From positions 41,753 through 105,752 of the forward strand of contig JAUGWO010000131.1 in NCBI GenBank assembly GCA_049724395.1: DNA of 64,000 nt, read 5' to 3'. The notes below the pieces were generated by a model, which had not been told where the DNA came from, ran no database searches, and saw only the letters and a list, made by a program, of their open reading frames with translations. Made by a program: the position numbers and the translations under genes. Positions 11,850 to 22,424 of this stretch are shown in pieces (the first letter of the stretch is position 1; the number at the start of each line of letters is the position of its first letter). This DNA comes from Spongospora subterranea f. sp. subterranea (lineage: Eukaryota > Endomyxa: Phytomyxea > Phytomyxea > Plasmodiophorida).

Positions 11850-12288
11850 CTATGTTTGGTGTTCTATTTCGCATCCTTGTATGATGGTGAGAACAGTGTC
11901 GCTGACTCGATGCTGGATAGCAGCGCGTGCCTTGCGATCGTCGCGAATGTGGTCGTTGATGCTCGAGGCTTCCGTGTCTGCATTAAAGTTTTGAGGTGGA
12001 TCCCCGTCACTCTCATCTAGATCCTTCTCACGATCGTTACCGACACGACAACATATATGATTCGCGTTGCGGCTTCAGAAAAGCGCTAAAAAAACACATC
12101 ACGTACTGGAGTCCCTCCCTGTCGCCATGCATGTAGTAGAACATGGCACCAATCAATTGCAGAGCCAAATCACAGCAGGAAAGTTGACTAGGTTCGAGAG
12201 GAGAATCGGGCATCTTGACCTGGTGTATGACACCTAGAACCGTTCGTCTCATGTTTGACTCTGAACTCATCCTTGCCCCGTTGGCCAA
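11850..12288 (-). CDS. Small gene of unknown function, two exons
   Basis: Minus-strand frame from ATG at 12288 (MANGARMSSESNMRRTVLGV, then SQLSCCDLALQLIGAMFYYM) to about 12107. A probable intron of about 80 bp ending GAGAAG joins a second exon reading DLDESDGDPPQNFNADTEAS and ending in TIIQGCEIEHQT, TAG at 11850-11852. The product is about 120 residues, helical, with an acidic middle. No family is recognised. Its start lies only 27 bp from the probable start of the plus-strand gene at 12316, so the two would share a promoter. Confidence 0.5.
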
Positions 12289-12315
12289 CGGCGCTACTGT
12301 TGCGCCATTACTCCA

Positions 12316-15300
12316 ATGCGTGTCCTAAACTTGTTGGGATTACTGCTTCTGGCGACCAGACCGACTCGATCTGTGACAACCGAGTCTGGTCATCGTTGGG
12401 GCCAACCGCTTGGCTCAGGTCAGGCCAATGCCGCCACAGCCATCGCCTCCTCGACTTTCTCAGTATGGACGGCGGAATTTCGCTCCAAAGAATTGCCAAA
12501 TACTGAGATCATTGGTCCTTGCAGGACACCATGTCGCCGTTGCAGGCGTGGGCAATGCTCCATGACAAGGCCCGAGGTTCACACTATCCAGTATTCGAAT
12601 ATTCGACATTTGAGTCAATTTTGCTGCAAGACAATTCCTTTTTGGAGGTTTGATTTTTCTAATATCAATCGTGTCGACCAGTTCGGTGAATGTTCTTCGA
12701 TGAATGTAGTCGTTCAGTTCAACTTCATATAGAGATTCGGATTGTTAAGTGCGTTTTTAGGAATGTCACTCGAGCCCGTGTTCGAAAATTGACGCGTCCC
12801 ATATCAGTATTGATCCTCAACAGTTGAGCCAAGATCGCGAGAACCTCGATTGCCTTATCGATCCAAATCGAATTCCTATTGAGTCTGCAATTTTTCCGTC
12901 AAAAGACTTTCTCGAGAATCTCGTGCCCTTAAACAAAAATGCCCACCAGTTCGGTGACAGTTCTTCCAAAAACTTAGCCGTTCAGTCCATGTCCAAATTG
13001 TGTTTGAGTTTGCTAAGTTCGTCTTAGGATTGGAACCCGAGCACGAGTTCAAACCGTGATGCAACCCGTATCAGTATTGATCGTCAACAGTCAATTGAAA
13101 GCGTAGAGGGCAAAACTTTCGACTGCCGCATCGAAAATACGATTAGTTTGAAAAATCAGCCTGTTGACGTTCGTGAGAATTTCGTGCCAGTAAGGGATTG
13201 CCGAGAATCGTGATCACCAATATCTCCTTATGGCGTACTAGGAAGGATTTCCGCAGCAGACTCACAAAATGGATAAGTTTCGTAACTACAAGTACTTGGT
13301 GGGATTGAGAATGCTCTGTCCGATCTTAAACTGGGACCTGGATGAGGTCAAAGACTATGATAGCCTCTGTGTGTTTCTGGTCAGAACTCTGGTTCCCCGC
13401 TCTGCCTGGAATCTGATGATCCCAAACGGTATCGTCTGCTTAGGGAAAGGGGACGAATCCTGAACAGGTCGAGTTTCACGACAGTGTCGCCACGACGGAA
13501 CACATAATGAAACTACTGCTGCGCGGAAAGTCGGGACGGGATACCGTTGAGGTTAAACAAAACTGCATCGGTCTTCCTGATCCTAAGCTAATTGGCAAGG
13601 CTACCAGCACCCTGCAAAAACTGATCTTAATTTCAAATTTTTTTTTGAAACTGTTCGCTTGCAGAAAATCGGGTTGTAGTATTAGTCTTAATGTGATCAC
13701 TTGTTTCAAGCGCACCTGTATCCCCGTCCTTCAATGTTTTGTGAAATGTTGTGGCAAAGACATGGACCTGTTCCAGACACGTTGGGGAACGCTTTTCAAC
13801 CACCGTGGTTTCGGATTTTCATGTTGCCCCGGTCCTGGATCAAATCATCACATCTGCGGTTCCCAGACGTCGAATATTGTCAGAAACCGTGACTACAGGT
13901 TTTCATTCGCCTTTGTTTAGGAAAATTGATGACCATTTGTGCTTGCAGAGACAAATATTTCGGTTTATTGGATCTCAACGTTCTTGTTCTTGCTATTTCA
14001 AAGTCAGAAACCGCAGAAGAAAAACTCAATCTGTTCTGTGAATTCAACGAGAAATACCAATCAAGTGGCTCCATTTCTCGAAAGATTCGCCACTCATATT
14101 ATATTCATTCTGCGAAACCCATCTGGGGGTGCTTTGTTCATCACTGTGGCCAAAATACAAATGAATGGATTCAAAAATGGGGCCCTCAATTTGCGCATGG
14201 ACAATTCGGCACGCGGAAATGTCAGGGCTTTAAGTTCCTTCAATGCGGATCGATCGACCGACCATTTGATATTCCAGCAAGACTTAAACTTCCCCGTAAA
14301 TCAACCCGAGACCTCCTCCCAGCGATTTCCAAAATTCTCGAAGAGTATGATCAGTTCATGATTACGAAGACACCATCAATGAGATCGCCTCATTCGGGTT
14401 TAACCTCTTTGATCAGAAAATGTCGTTTTGTCAACAATTGTTTACATTGTCATTGCGCTGGAAGTGTTTCGGAATTTGTTCGGAGATGGGGAAAATCTTT
14501 CTCCTACAGCAGGTTCAATCGCAATTGCTGTCCTGGAAAAGGCAGAAAGGTATCTGCTATCTGTCAATATGATTCTCGGTCATCCCAAGGTTAGGTTAGA
14601 TAATGGTAGACCACTTTCGAGGATCGTGGCTCACCAAAAACAAACAACACCATCTTCTGTTAATGATAAAAAACCCCGATTTCTCAATTTTCAATTTCGA
14701 TCTTCCACAATTCCGCCAATAACTAGGGCACAAGTCACAACCATGAGCGGCGATAACAACGACGAACTTTTGAATGGCAACCAAATCTCTGATGCTTAAG
14801 TTCAATCTTCGCCGCATAGTTCAATTCAGAACGCGATCAGGAGGGCACAGCCTCTCGTGTTCGGGCAAGAAAAAGCGCCGGTCCTGGCTGATCTATTCCA
14901 GCGAACGTTCGACGTTTTCCTGAGAGACAATGCGACGTATGACCGCATCATCAACGATCAGAGGAATCTCCATAACGAAGAGATCCTCCCACTGCAACAG
15001 TCCCCCAGAACGATAAGGTCGCTAACGCCCCTCGTAGAATTCCCGACGCTATTCGGAGGAGATATGAAGGTCGGGCACCACCGGACGGCGGCTGCCTCGT
15101 TTGCAAGGGAAAGGGTTCAGGTTTGTCCAACCAGCACGCACACGCAATTGCAAGAGGCGGTCGCAACTCACCAGATGTGGTTTTTTTTTTCACGATACTG
15201 GTCGTTTGTGCAGACAACGATCAAGACGACTGATTTGAGCGGCTTAGGTGCACGCTGGAGCAACTTGTGCAGGGCAACTGGGTGTCGATAATCTGTACAA

Positions 15301-15421
15301 CAACCTGATCGCCGTCTACCGCAGCAATTCTCATGGGTTTAACACAAACAGACCGACTGATGCACTATCCACGCTCGGTGGGAAAAACCTCATCGCCCCC
15401 GCTTATATGACAAATATATAG
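12316..15421 (+). CDS. Probable secreted or surface protein with duplicated exons, multi-exon
   Basis: A plus-strand gene inferred from a signal-peptide-like start (MRVLNLLGLLLLATRPTRS) and a run of exons in the same direction. Two tandem exon units near 12.77-13.2 kb encode related peptides (SHISIDPQQLSQDRENLDC and TRISIDRQQSIESVEGKTFD). Farther on, an exon at about 13939-14340 containing GGALFITVAKIQMNGFKNGA joins in phase, across a 72-bp intron ending GATCAG, to NVVLSTIVYIVIALEVFRNL. Later pieces include VLADLFQRTFDVFLRDNATY and, near the end, QLGVDNLYNNLIAVYRSNSH, with TAG at 15419-15421. The alternating hydrophobic pattern suggests repeated beta-sandwich domains. No family is recognised. 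Not every intron is resolved, and two genes rather than one are possible. Confidence 0.4.
12661..13085 (+). repeat. Imperfect direct repeat spanning an intron and an exon
   Basis: Two similar segments in tandem, about 12670-12835 and 12948-13085. Each begins with an ACCAGTTCGGTGA-like sequence, continues with CGTTCAGT, has an intron end of CTAA/TTAA...TTAG, and then an exon beginning GA(A/T)TG with CCCG, followed by ATATCAGTATTGAT/GTATCAGTATTGAT and CAACAG. The period is about 280 bp. The exons keep the same reading frame, which indicates duplication of an exon with its flanking intron inside the gene. Confidence 0.6.
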
Positions 15422-15533
15422 ATCGGTGTCGACAGGGTGTCGGTGATCACCCGAAATAACTCATGACGGGGGACTGTCATCTGGTCGAACTGGTTATCGC
15501 CATACACCGTCACACGATAACGCCATCCACCCG

Positions 15534-17732
15534 ATGTCGGGTAAATCTGTCAATACGGGTGGTGTAATACGATCCCCTAAAGATGAACCCCCTCGCTGTA
15601 TGCCTGTATACTCCCCATCATCCACCGATCTACCTAGGGCACTTCCTCTTTGGACCACGAAATATGATGGACTCTGTCAGGCCGACGATGACCCTTCAGG
15701 GACCATAATCTCGTACCGGCCCCCGTCTACCAACACTGTTATTCGCGTAGATTCGACCAGTAAGAAGGATTTTCCACGAGATATCATCTCCCCAGTTATA
15801 CCCGAAACCGGAGAGATGGCCGTCTGTATTGCGACAATCGCTTCCCTGGTCTCCTTCATCCCACCTGGATCATTTCTCTGGGTTAGTCGCGCCCCTCGTG
15901 TCCGGTACCGATAGTTAACCCATCGCCTCCCCTTTTGCAGGAATCGATTCGCAAAGAACCGGACCAGAACTTCAGCGTGAAAGTGTTGATGAATGGGGAT
16001 TGGCGGCGAATAACGGTGACAGGTTCAATACCTTATGACACCAATACCCAGGAACAAGTATTTCCTCAAACTTCCAATCCAAGCGAGATTTGGCCCTGTT
16101 TGTTGGCCAAAGCTGTGTCCAATTTTCGCCACATCGACGCCGTGTCTCTTCTGACCGGATTTCACTTGGTTAATGGGTTTCTTCCTGATAATGGATTCTT
16201 TGCCCAACCAGTACACAGTAAAACCGTCACCGCCAATTACTTCAATTTGTCGCAATTTCCTGTCAAATTTACGTCGTTCTCGTATACATGGTCGGAATTG
16301 TCCAAACCATTCAACAACAAGGCGACCTGTTTGCTGAGCGTGGTGTCGTCGTCCGATCAGGTCACTTTGCTGAGTTTCGATCCGGTGCAAACCGTTGGCG
16401 GCGACGCTTGCTTCACCTGCCAACTGTCTAAGATTGAATCGTGGTCGGCAAACTCAACCGACCTGATCGCAACATTTACGGGATCGGGTCCTCAACACCA
16501 TCTGTTGAATTTACGCCCAGGAATGTACAATCTTCAGATAACGTCGTCATGTGGCCTCGCCTTGCAATGCCGATCGGAATGCGACGGGGTATTATTAGAT
16601 AATCAAGAAGGTATAAGATCGGGGTTGCTGATTTTGGATCTCGTTCAAATCAACCACCGATTCCAGGTAAAATATGGACGCAGCCGCCGTTCAACTTATT
16701 CGTGGCAACTGCCAGTGGGAAACATTCTGGGGCTCCTGGACCCCATCTACTCGCAATTTTCGCCAACATAACAGTTGATGTTCCAGCCGATTGCCTGGTC
16801 TCGTTCCAGATCGGGTTCGATGATATTCGAATATCGCCATTGGCCGAGTTATTCGGTGACGATTCCGAGCCAGTTGTGGTCCAGCACGATACGCCAACCC
16901 CAATCCAGGCGGGAATCTACACAATGAAACTACTGACCCGATCAGGGAACGCAGGTCGGCAATGGAAGTATGATATAGGATATGGCATGAAATTTGATCG
17001 ATGACGAACTTAGGTATTGTGCCTGGATCGTTCACAGTGAGAATGATCAGTGATAAGGCGTGCCAATGTGCACTTCTTCCTCTATCGCCAACGACAAAGG
17101 TATTCTCAGACGAGTTCAAGTTGGAGTACAGAGATCGGCGCGTATTTCAGGAGGTTCTAACGACCAATTCGAAGGATATCGTGACGATGTCGTTAGATGT
17201 TCACGTCGAATCTGAATATGAACCGCCACCGATAGTTGTGTCAATCGATGGCGGTGCCCCTATTATTGGATTTGGCACCATCGCCATACCGTCTGTCAAG
17301 ATCTCCCTTGGACAAAAACTTGTGTTGCTCTGCAAACTTGATCGGAAAGGTCCATGGAGTAGCTGGAAAGTTAGGATACAACCAGGCGACTCGATACAGA
17401 TGTGCTCTAGCACCGAATGGAGGGATAGGCTAGACGCGTTGAAGAAATCATGGAACCAGAACGATGCGTCAAGGGCGGAACGATCGACACAAACCCGCCA
17501 GGTTTTCACCAGTCGGGATCGGGGCAATGACCTGCCCATTGTCGTATCTGGGCACATACCGGGATCCAGTATCGACAACACACCAGATACGGTATCGGGT
17601 CTAGGTGCGGTCTGCCGACAATATAACGAGGGAGTCGGGAGTGATATTGACTGGATTCGCCACTTTACCAATCAACAATATCAGCTGATGAAGGTATCGG
17701 TCAACACTCAATACCTCACACCTGTATCATAA
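15534..17732 (+). CDS. Androglobin-like protein with calpain-type domain
   Basis: Four exons (15534-15881, 15941-16610, 16667-16954, 17014-17732) join in phase over introns of 56-59 bp and give 674 residues. The segment PPGSFLWESIRKEPD, then GDWRRITVTGSIPYDT and NPSEIWPCLLAKAVSNF, matches the degenerate calpain domain of androglobin (ADGB), which has FLWE, WRKI, IP and ELWPLLLTKAL at the same places. The later part (QPPFNLFVATASGKHSG, PGSFTVRMISDKACQCALLP) fits the beta-rich region that follows in ADGB, and there is a WRDRLDALKKSW helix near the C-terminus. The chain then ends: I see no globin domain with proximal and distal His and no IQ motif, although ADGB is usually about 1600 residues. 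The calpain catalytic Cys-His-Asn triad is not evident. In animals ADGB functions in sperm and cilia. Start chosen as the first in-frame ATG. Confidence 0.7.
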
Positions 17733-18111
17733 TTGGTCCAGCCGGCCACCGTTTCACACGTTACCAGCCCGCGTTTGCGCCGTTTGTAACATAGTTGGCA
17801 GTATCATACGTTACCTGCAACGGTTGACACGACGACGTGGGAGATCCCAACCCGACATTATTGAATTGACTATTTGTTTTATCTGTCGTTTATTTGTTAT
17901 GATCCCAACGTGTCCCATACAATCTCCGGTTCATTTATTGGCCATTGATGGCAGTCCATTGCCGTTCTCCCTCATTTTTTGGAAGTCATCATTTTGAGGC
18001 CAGCCTGATCTCAGTGGTCAGGCAGTAATTGAGACAACATTGTCCGAGCGTGATACATACAGACGCAAGATACTAGGATATGAAGGGCGTATATCGACGT
18101 TGCAGCAAGCG
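17733..18111. other. Intergenic / possible 5' exon
   Basis: Spacer after the androglobin-like gene. The frame of the next gene is open from about 18013 without an ATG, so an upstream exon or acceptor may lie near 18000-18020. Nothing else is recognised. Confidence 0.4.
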
Positions 18112-18588
18112 ATGGCTGACCAAGATTTGGATGCGATATTACGTTGTGTCGAGGACGTGAAATCATTGCCAGATTGGAAAACGGGTTCCAACATTTACAA
18201 TGCATACGAGGTCTGTTTCGACATACAGAAAGCCAACATTAAAAGTGCTATCGACAACGAAGATATGCAAGAGATTCAAGCTGCCTTGAAATCATCAGAA
18301 CTGTTAGATACACTGCCATTACTGAATGCCGAAGTCTGCCAACAAGTTAAGGTGGTTTGTCAAGATGCAGTTCGTATTCTGTGCGAGGATGCCGTCAAAC
18401 CCCTGGTGGAAGCGATGACAGGAGAGCCATCGGCTTGGGATGCGGACACGATCAAAGACGCAGTTCAGGACGAGAGATTAACAGGGAAGCGGCAGCGGGA
18501 ATTGATGCCAGGGCATGTCGCCCAGGTATTGGATCAGGCTGAGCAGTGGTTGAAATCTACCGCACCAACACCAATTCCAAATACATAG
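18112..18588 (+). CDS. Acidic helical protein of unknown function
   Basis: Open frame to TAG at 18588. From the first in-frame ATG (18112) it reads MADQDLDAILRCVEDVKSLP and continues as amphipathic helices (IYNAYEVCFDIQKANIKSAI, LLNAEVCQQVKVVCQDAVRI), ending in STAPTPIPNT. About 158 residues, acidic. The same frame is open about 33 codons upstream (including YEGRISTLQQA), so the true N-terminus may be spliced on from an earlier exon. No transmembrane segment or known domain. It is convergent with the tail-anchored gene at 18688. Confidence 0.6.
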   Translation: MADQDLDAILRCVEDVKSLPDWKTGSNIYNAYEVCFDIQKANIKSAIDNEDMQEIQAALKSSELLDTLPLLNAEVCQQVKVVCQDAVRILCEDAVKPLVEAMTGEPSAWDADTIKDAVQDERLTGKRQRELMPGHVAQVLDQAEQWLKSTAPTPIPNT

Positions 18589-18687
18589 AAAACAAAAGGA
18601 AACCACGCTGTTGACGCCAAACATAGAATAATCCTAGATTGGAATTTTAATGTATAAAAGATGATGCGATAGTGAATATTAGAGGGA

Positions 18688-19866
18688 TCAGCTGCACCTT
18701 TGAACGGGCGTTTGGAATATGGCGACAAGCAATGCGGCGATCACCGTTAGAAGGAACACGTAGCCACCAATCATGAAGGTTCTGGTTCTCGCCGCATCTC
18801 GACGGGATTCTTTTAAAAGTTTATCTGCCTTTCTCAATGCCGCTTTGCTCTCACTGGAGCATTTCCGAAGAACCAGTTCGTATGTGGATTCGGCCTGGTT
18901 TAGCTCGGATTTCAGAAGCGATACATTGGCTTCAGCAGTTTGTACACGCCCTTTCCAGTGATTAACAGCCTCATCAAGAACAATACAGTTCTTCTCAAAT
19001 AACTCAATCTGCTCCTGCATATCGTTATGTACTACGCCCTCGGGAACTTGTCTTGTTTTGGTCGTCTCTGTAGCAGACACGGTCGAACCTTCCGCAGTCT
19101 GCTTTTCAGATAATTTCATAGGTTGGGTCCCAACGATCAAGATTTCAGGATTATCGGACAGCGGCGCTAATGAGGTGGACGGATTGGGTTGCAGCAAGTT
19201 GAGAACTTGTTCGTCCGGTGCGCGATCGTGATCTGAAATTATGTCTGGTACTGAAATATTACGGTTTGTGAAAGATGGCGTATCCGCATCGGCCACAACA
19301 TCTAATCCCAATTGCTCTCCTTCCAATTCAGGGCCAAAACCACAACCTCTTTCGTTGGAAAGGCTCAGTTTCAACAGCTGATCCGTTCTGTAGGTTAATT
19401 CGATATTGGTATCTCCATCCTGCTGTAGACAGTGGCCTGACCGCTCAGACTCATTTGATATTTGGCGACACTCTTCATGGTTTGATACTACTGTCGCCAC
19501 AGATCTGACAGATTTCTGCCCGTCATCTCTCCCAGGGTACAATGACTTTTTTGCAGTTTGCGCATTGGCCCGAACTGAATCGACGATGGCATAAATTTTG
19601 AGAGCAGATATATCGACTCTCTTCCGTAATTGTGGGCTTTCTTTACCTCTGGCAACGGTTTTCCGAGGCATCAAAACATGGTCTGATCTCCGCCTTCGAA
19701 TAAGAGTCGTATGGCTCGTTTTCATTTCCTGAACGTCCGAGGGGACGTCGCTTTTCTCGTTGGGCAAATCTCCCAGACTTTTACGGGATGGCGCCTTCGA
19801 TCTCGATGTCGTATGCATAGAGGCGCGTTGAGCAAATGCCGACATCTTGTTCGACACGAGCGACAT
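18688..19866 (-). CDS. Tail-anchored coiled-coil protein
   Basis: Single uninterrupted frame of 392 codons from ATG at 19866. The N-terminal part is Ser/Arg/Lys-rich (MSLVSNKMSAFAQRASMHTT; IRRRRSDHVLMPRKT) and probably disordered. The region from about residue 285 is coiled coil (EQIELFEKNCIVLDEAVNHW; LLKSELNQAESTYELVLRKC). A single hydrophobic segment follows near the very end (MIGGYVFLLTVIAALLVAIF), leaving about 8 residues after it. This layout is that of a tail-anchored ER, Golgi, mitochondrial outer membrane or nuclear-envelope protein facing the cytosol. Family unknown. The lack of introns is unusual among its neighbours. Confidence 0.8.
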   Translation of the reverse strand: MSLVSNKMSAFAQRASMHTTSRSKAPSRKSLGDLPNEKSDVPSDVQEMKTSHTTLIRRRRSDHVLMPRKTVARGKESPQLRKRVDISALKIYAIVDSVRANAQTAKKSLYPGRDDGQKSVRSVATVVSNHEECRQISNESERSGHCLQQDGDTNIELTYRTDQLLKLSLSNERGCGFGPELEGEQLGLDVVADADTPSFTNRNISVPDIISDHDRAPDEQVLNLLQPNPSTSLAPLSDNPEILIVGTQPMKLSEKQTAEGSTVSATETTKTRQVPEGVVHNDMQEQIELFEKNCIVLDEAVNHWKGRVQTAEANVSLLKSELNQAESTYELVLRKCSSESKAALRKADKLLKESRRDAARTRTFMIGGYVFLLTVIAALLVAIFQTPVQRCS

Positions 19867-20297
19867 ATTTATATTATGGCAAGTCTATGACTGGCGCTTG
19901 ATGCACAAGGAAACCAGTATTAAACAGAACTTGACCCTTTTATGGAAAGTTAGGTAGTGTTGCTCCTTACACCAACCCGGGCGGATGAGACCGATATTTC
20001 AATTTACCGCCATGTTGTTGGGCAAGGCAGTCGACCCCAGTGATTCCAGCATACACGTCAGTGTATTTCGTGGTGATTGCGGCCCTATTACATTACACCA
20101 CCTCAGTACTGTAGATCGTAAAACAGGTGTCATGTTACACTTGATGAACATCATAATGGTAATTGGGGGGTCGTGATCATTGTGTAATTATTGTCGATAT
20201 CGGTGAACCAGATTCCATTAACTGGTCGATTGTGGTTTCGGGATCCGATCGGGCCGCGGACAAATAATCAGTATCGCTCGCTGGGTGCGATTCGGAA
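19867..20297. other. Divergent promoter region with a short ORF
   Basis: Lies between two divergent genes. A 63-codon plus-strand frame (19985-20176; MRPIFQFTAMLLGKAVD) is open but has no recognised similarity; it may be an upstream exon or chance. Confidence 0.35.
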
Positions 20298-21607
20298 ATG
20301 GGACCAACCATTGACGAGCCGGTATCGTTAAAGCGTTTATCAGCTGCAGATGTAGCCCGAGGAATGGCGTTTGCATGGGTTGTCATGTCTTTCATTGATA
20401 TCATTACTGGTCTGCCCATTATCCACCTTTCAGCGGTTAGAGCTCTTGTCTCCGGTTTCATCCTGTTTAAGCAATTGTTGCCCTCAATAGGTTGCCTTAT
20501 TTATAGCGGTCGTGTTCGAATGCTACTCTAAAAAAATGTTTTCGCACATTGAATCCCTGCTGTTTGTGATTGCATCCTCAGTTGTGTTCATCACCCTCAT
20601 TACAATATTTGCCTCAAGTTCGATCACGTTCGTTGCAGATGCTGTTTTATTAGGTCATGCTGCAATTCAAGTGGATTCCCCAGTTGATTCCAGCGTCACA
20701 TTCGTTGTTTGCGGTACACTTGTTTTATTCAACTATTGTGCAACCCTGTGGTTGCGTTATTTCCCAGCTCTAATATGGCGTATTTCGGTGGCTTTATCCG
20801 CGTCCATTGGAATCTCATTTCTTCTTTGTTTTCACCTTGGCTCGGACTACTCACTTGACGACTGGATAGAAGCTGAGAATATTATTCATGTGAAGTCTGC
20901 GAATATCGGGCAATCTGAAGTTTCCAAAAAATCGTGTATGAGCCCTATAGTTGTTAAGCCGGTGGATCCGCCAAATACCGCTTCAAATACCGTCTTGCTG
21001 CCGCGTGAGCCGAGACGTTTGAGCTCTAAGGATATTGATATCACTTCATCGCCAACAAGTGAGCCCAGACGTCTTCTTTCTCAAATCGATGCAACTTCAT
21101 CGCCAACACGTGAGCCCAGACGTCTTCTTTCTCAAATCGATGCAACTTCATCGCCAACACTTGCGCCCAGACGTTCACAATCTCAACGTAACGATATTAT
21201 CAAACCTGAAGCAGAAATGATAACTTCACCAACGGCCACTTCTCCTCAAGGGTTTTTAGAGAAATTCGCAGCTCATAAAGCCGAGATGGCTTTTCTTGAA
21301 GCTAAAGGCCGACTAATTCGCGGTGCCTTACTTACAAAACACACAAACGGATCCACACGAGAACGGTTCGTCCGGCTGAACCCTGTGTCCTGCTGCGTTG
21401 AGTGGTGGCTTCCCGATTCTTCTTCGCTAGTTGGTCAAGACGCCTGTTTCGAGTCTTTTATCTGTCTCTTGTTCCGGCATCAGCGATTCCTCGTTTCAGC
21501 TTGTGTTCAGCTCCCGAACGGTTGTGTTTGACGCGCCGACTCCCGAACAATCTATTCAGTGGCTTTGTGACACGGCTCTGTTGCTGCAGCATAAGCATCT
21601 ATTTTAA
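20298..21607 (+). CDS. Multi-pass membrane protein with C-terminal PH domain
   Basis: Three exons. The first (from ATG 20298, MGPTIDEPVSLKRLSAADVA) ends near 20507 and joins in phase, over an intron ending CCTCAG at about 20580, to VVFITLITIFASSSITFVAD. Together these give 4-5 hydrophobic helices (FAWVVMSFIDIITGLPII; FVVCGTLVLFNYCATLWL; ISVALSASIGISFLLCF). A Ser/Pro/Arg-rich linker then carries a 17-residue tandem repeat. The C-terminal part RLIRGALLTKHTNGSTRERF joins, across an intron ending TTCGAG, to FQLVFSSRTVVFDAPTPEQS and WLCDTALLLQ, which has the shape of a PH domain: basic beta1-beta2 loop, final Trp-bearing helix. The PH domain suggests phosphoinositide binding at the cytosolic face. 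No known family shows this exact layout to me. TAA at 21605-21607. Confidence 0.7.
21007..21180 (+). repeat. 51-bp tandem repeat within a coding exon
   Basis: Two nearly identical 51-bp copies (21061-21111 and 21112-21162), preceded by a diverged 54-bp copy from 21007 and followed by a partial one. Each encodes 17 residues, EPRRLLSQIDATSSPTR. The length is a multiple of three, so the frame is kept. The near-identity of the two middle copies points to recent expansion. Confidence 0.9.
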
Positions 21608-21749
21608 TCTAACTTGTGCTGACAAATGCTTCATATATTGAGAGTACCCATGAACCTACAAAGTTCAATCAATTAACCGTATTATTTATAGAGTGAAATT
21701 TCAGCTCTTTATGATGGCGGGCCCACTCTCCTTACCTGTTTAAACACTA

Positions 21750-21980
21750 TCAACATATGTTGCCGAACCTGTCTGCAACTACTTCTACCTTCTCGCTTCG
21801 ATATATCTCTTTGAGCATGTTACATTTTTGTTCAGAAAGTATAGTACGGCGACTGAGCTCCAGCACAACACGTCGTTTTCGTAAAATAAAACGCCCTTCT
21901 ATGTGAAAGGTGCTTCCATGTTCGTCCGATTGCTCTGCAAACGACAGGTCCTTTTGCAAAATTGTTGATTGACTTGACAT
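21750..21980 (-). CDS. Hypothetical 76-residue protein
   Basis: A single open frame from ATG at 21980 (MSSQSTILQKDLSFAEQSDE) to 21750, with a basic, hydrophobic-patterned middle (FHIEGRFILRKRRVVLELSR) and the ending VEVVADRFGNIC. It lies between the 3' ends of two genes, with an AT-rich leader upstream. The composition looks protein-like, but no family is recognised and length alone does not prove it. A second, overlapping minus frame (21899-22108) is less convincing. Confidence 0.35.
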   Translation of the reverse strand: MSSQSTILQKDLSFAEQSDEHGSTFHIEGRFILRKRRVVLELSRRTILSEQKCNMLKEIYRSEKVEVVADRFGNIC

Positions 21981-22424
21981 AGTTGTGCTCTAGATCTCAG
22001 AAAAACTGTTTGCTTGCATTGCGAGCGGATTATTCGCACGATAAGAAACGAATACAAGTCATTTTGTCTCAGATCATAAAACTTGTTGATCATGCGTTTT
22101 ATGATCACAATCTATTACAGTATTGCTAATACAGTACAAAAACAGAAAAAGCGGACAATAACGCTGAAATCATGATCTTGATAGAATCTGCAAACGTAAA
22201 TTGATAAGTGCAGAAAAGGTAACAGACCGTATCTAGACAGTTTCAGTCGTATAAAGTTTTGATGCGAAAATAACCGAATAATATTTGGAGCAAGAAAAAA
22301 ATCTGATCAGCCTATAACGAGCTGATCCCTGGACTGAGAACTGAGAACAACAGGAACTGTGCACAAGCCCGGAGCTACAACATTTTTGACGCCGTAAACA
22401 ATCGCTTGCAAAATAAACAACTGA

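Noticed and set aside
13926-14594. 222-codon ORF on the plus strand with CxC and WG motifs repeated three times
   Set aside because: An overlapping frame joins across an intron in phase and has better beta-strand periodicity and an extended downstream reading, so the longer ORF is probably a shadow.
14797-14860. Alternative genetic code (in-frame TAA followed by continued similarity of frame)
   Set aside because: All well-identified genes here (G-alpha, DDX54, NPL4, CLPTM1) use TAA, TAG and TGA as ordinary stops; an unresolved intron is simpler.
21007-21180. CRISPR-like array
   Set aside because: The repeats are contiguous, multiple-of-three, in frame within a coding exon, and have no spacers.
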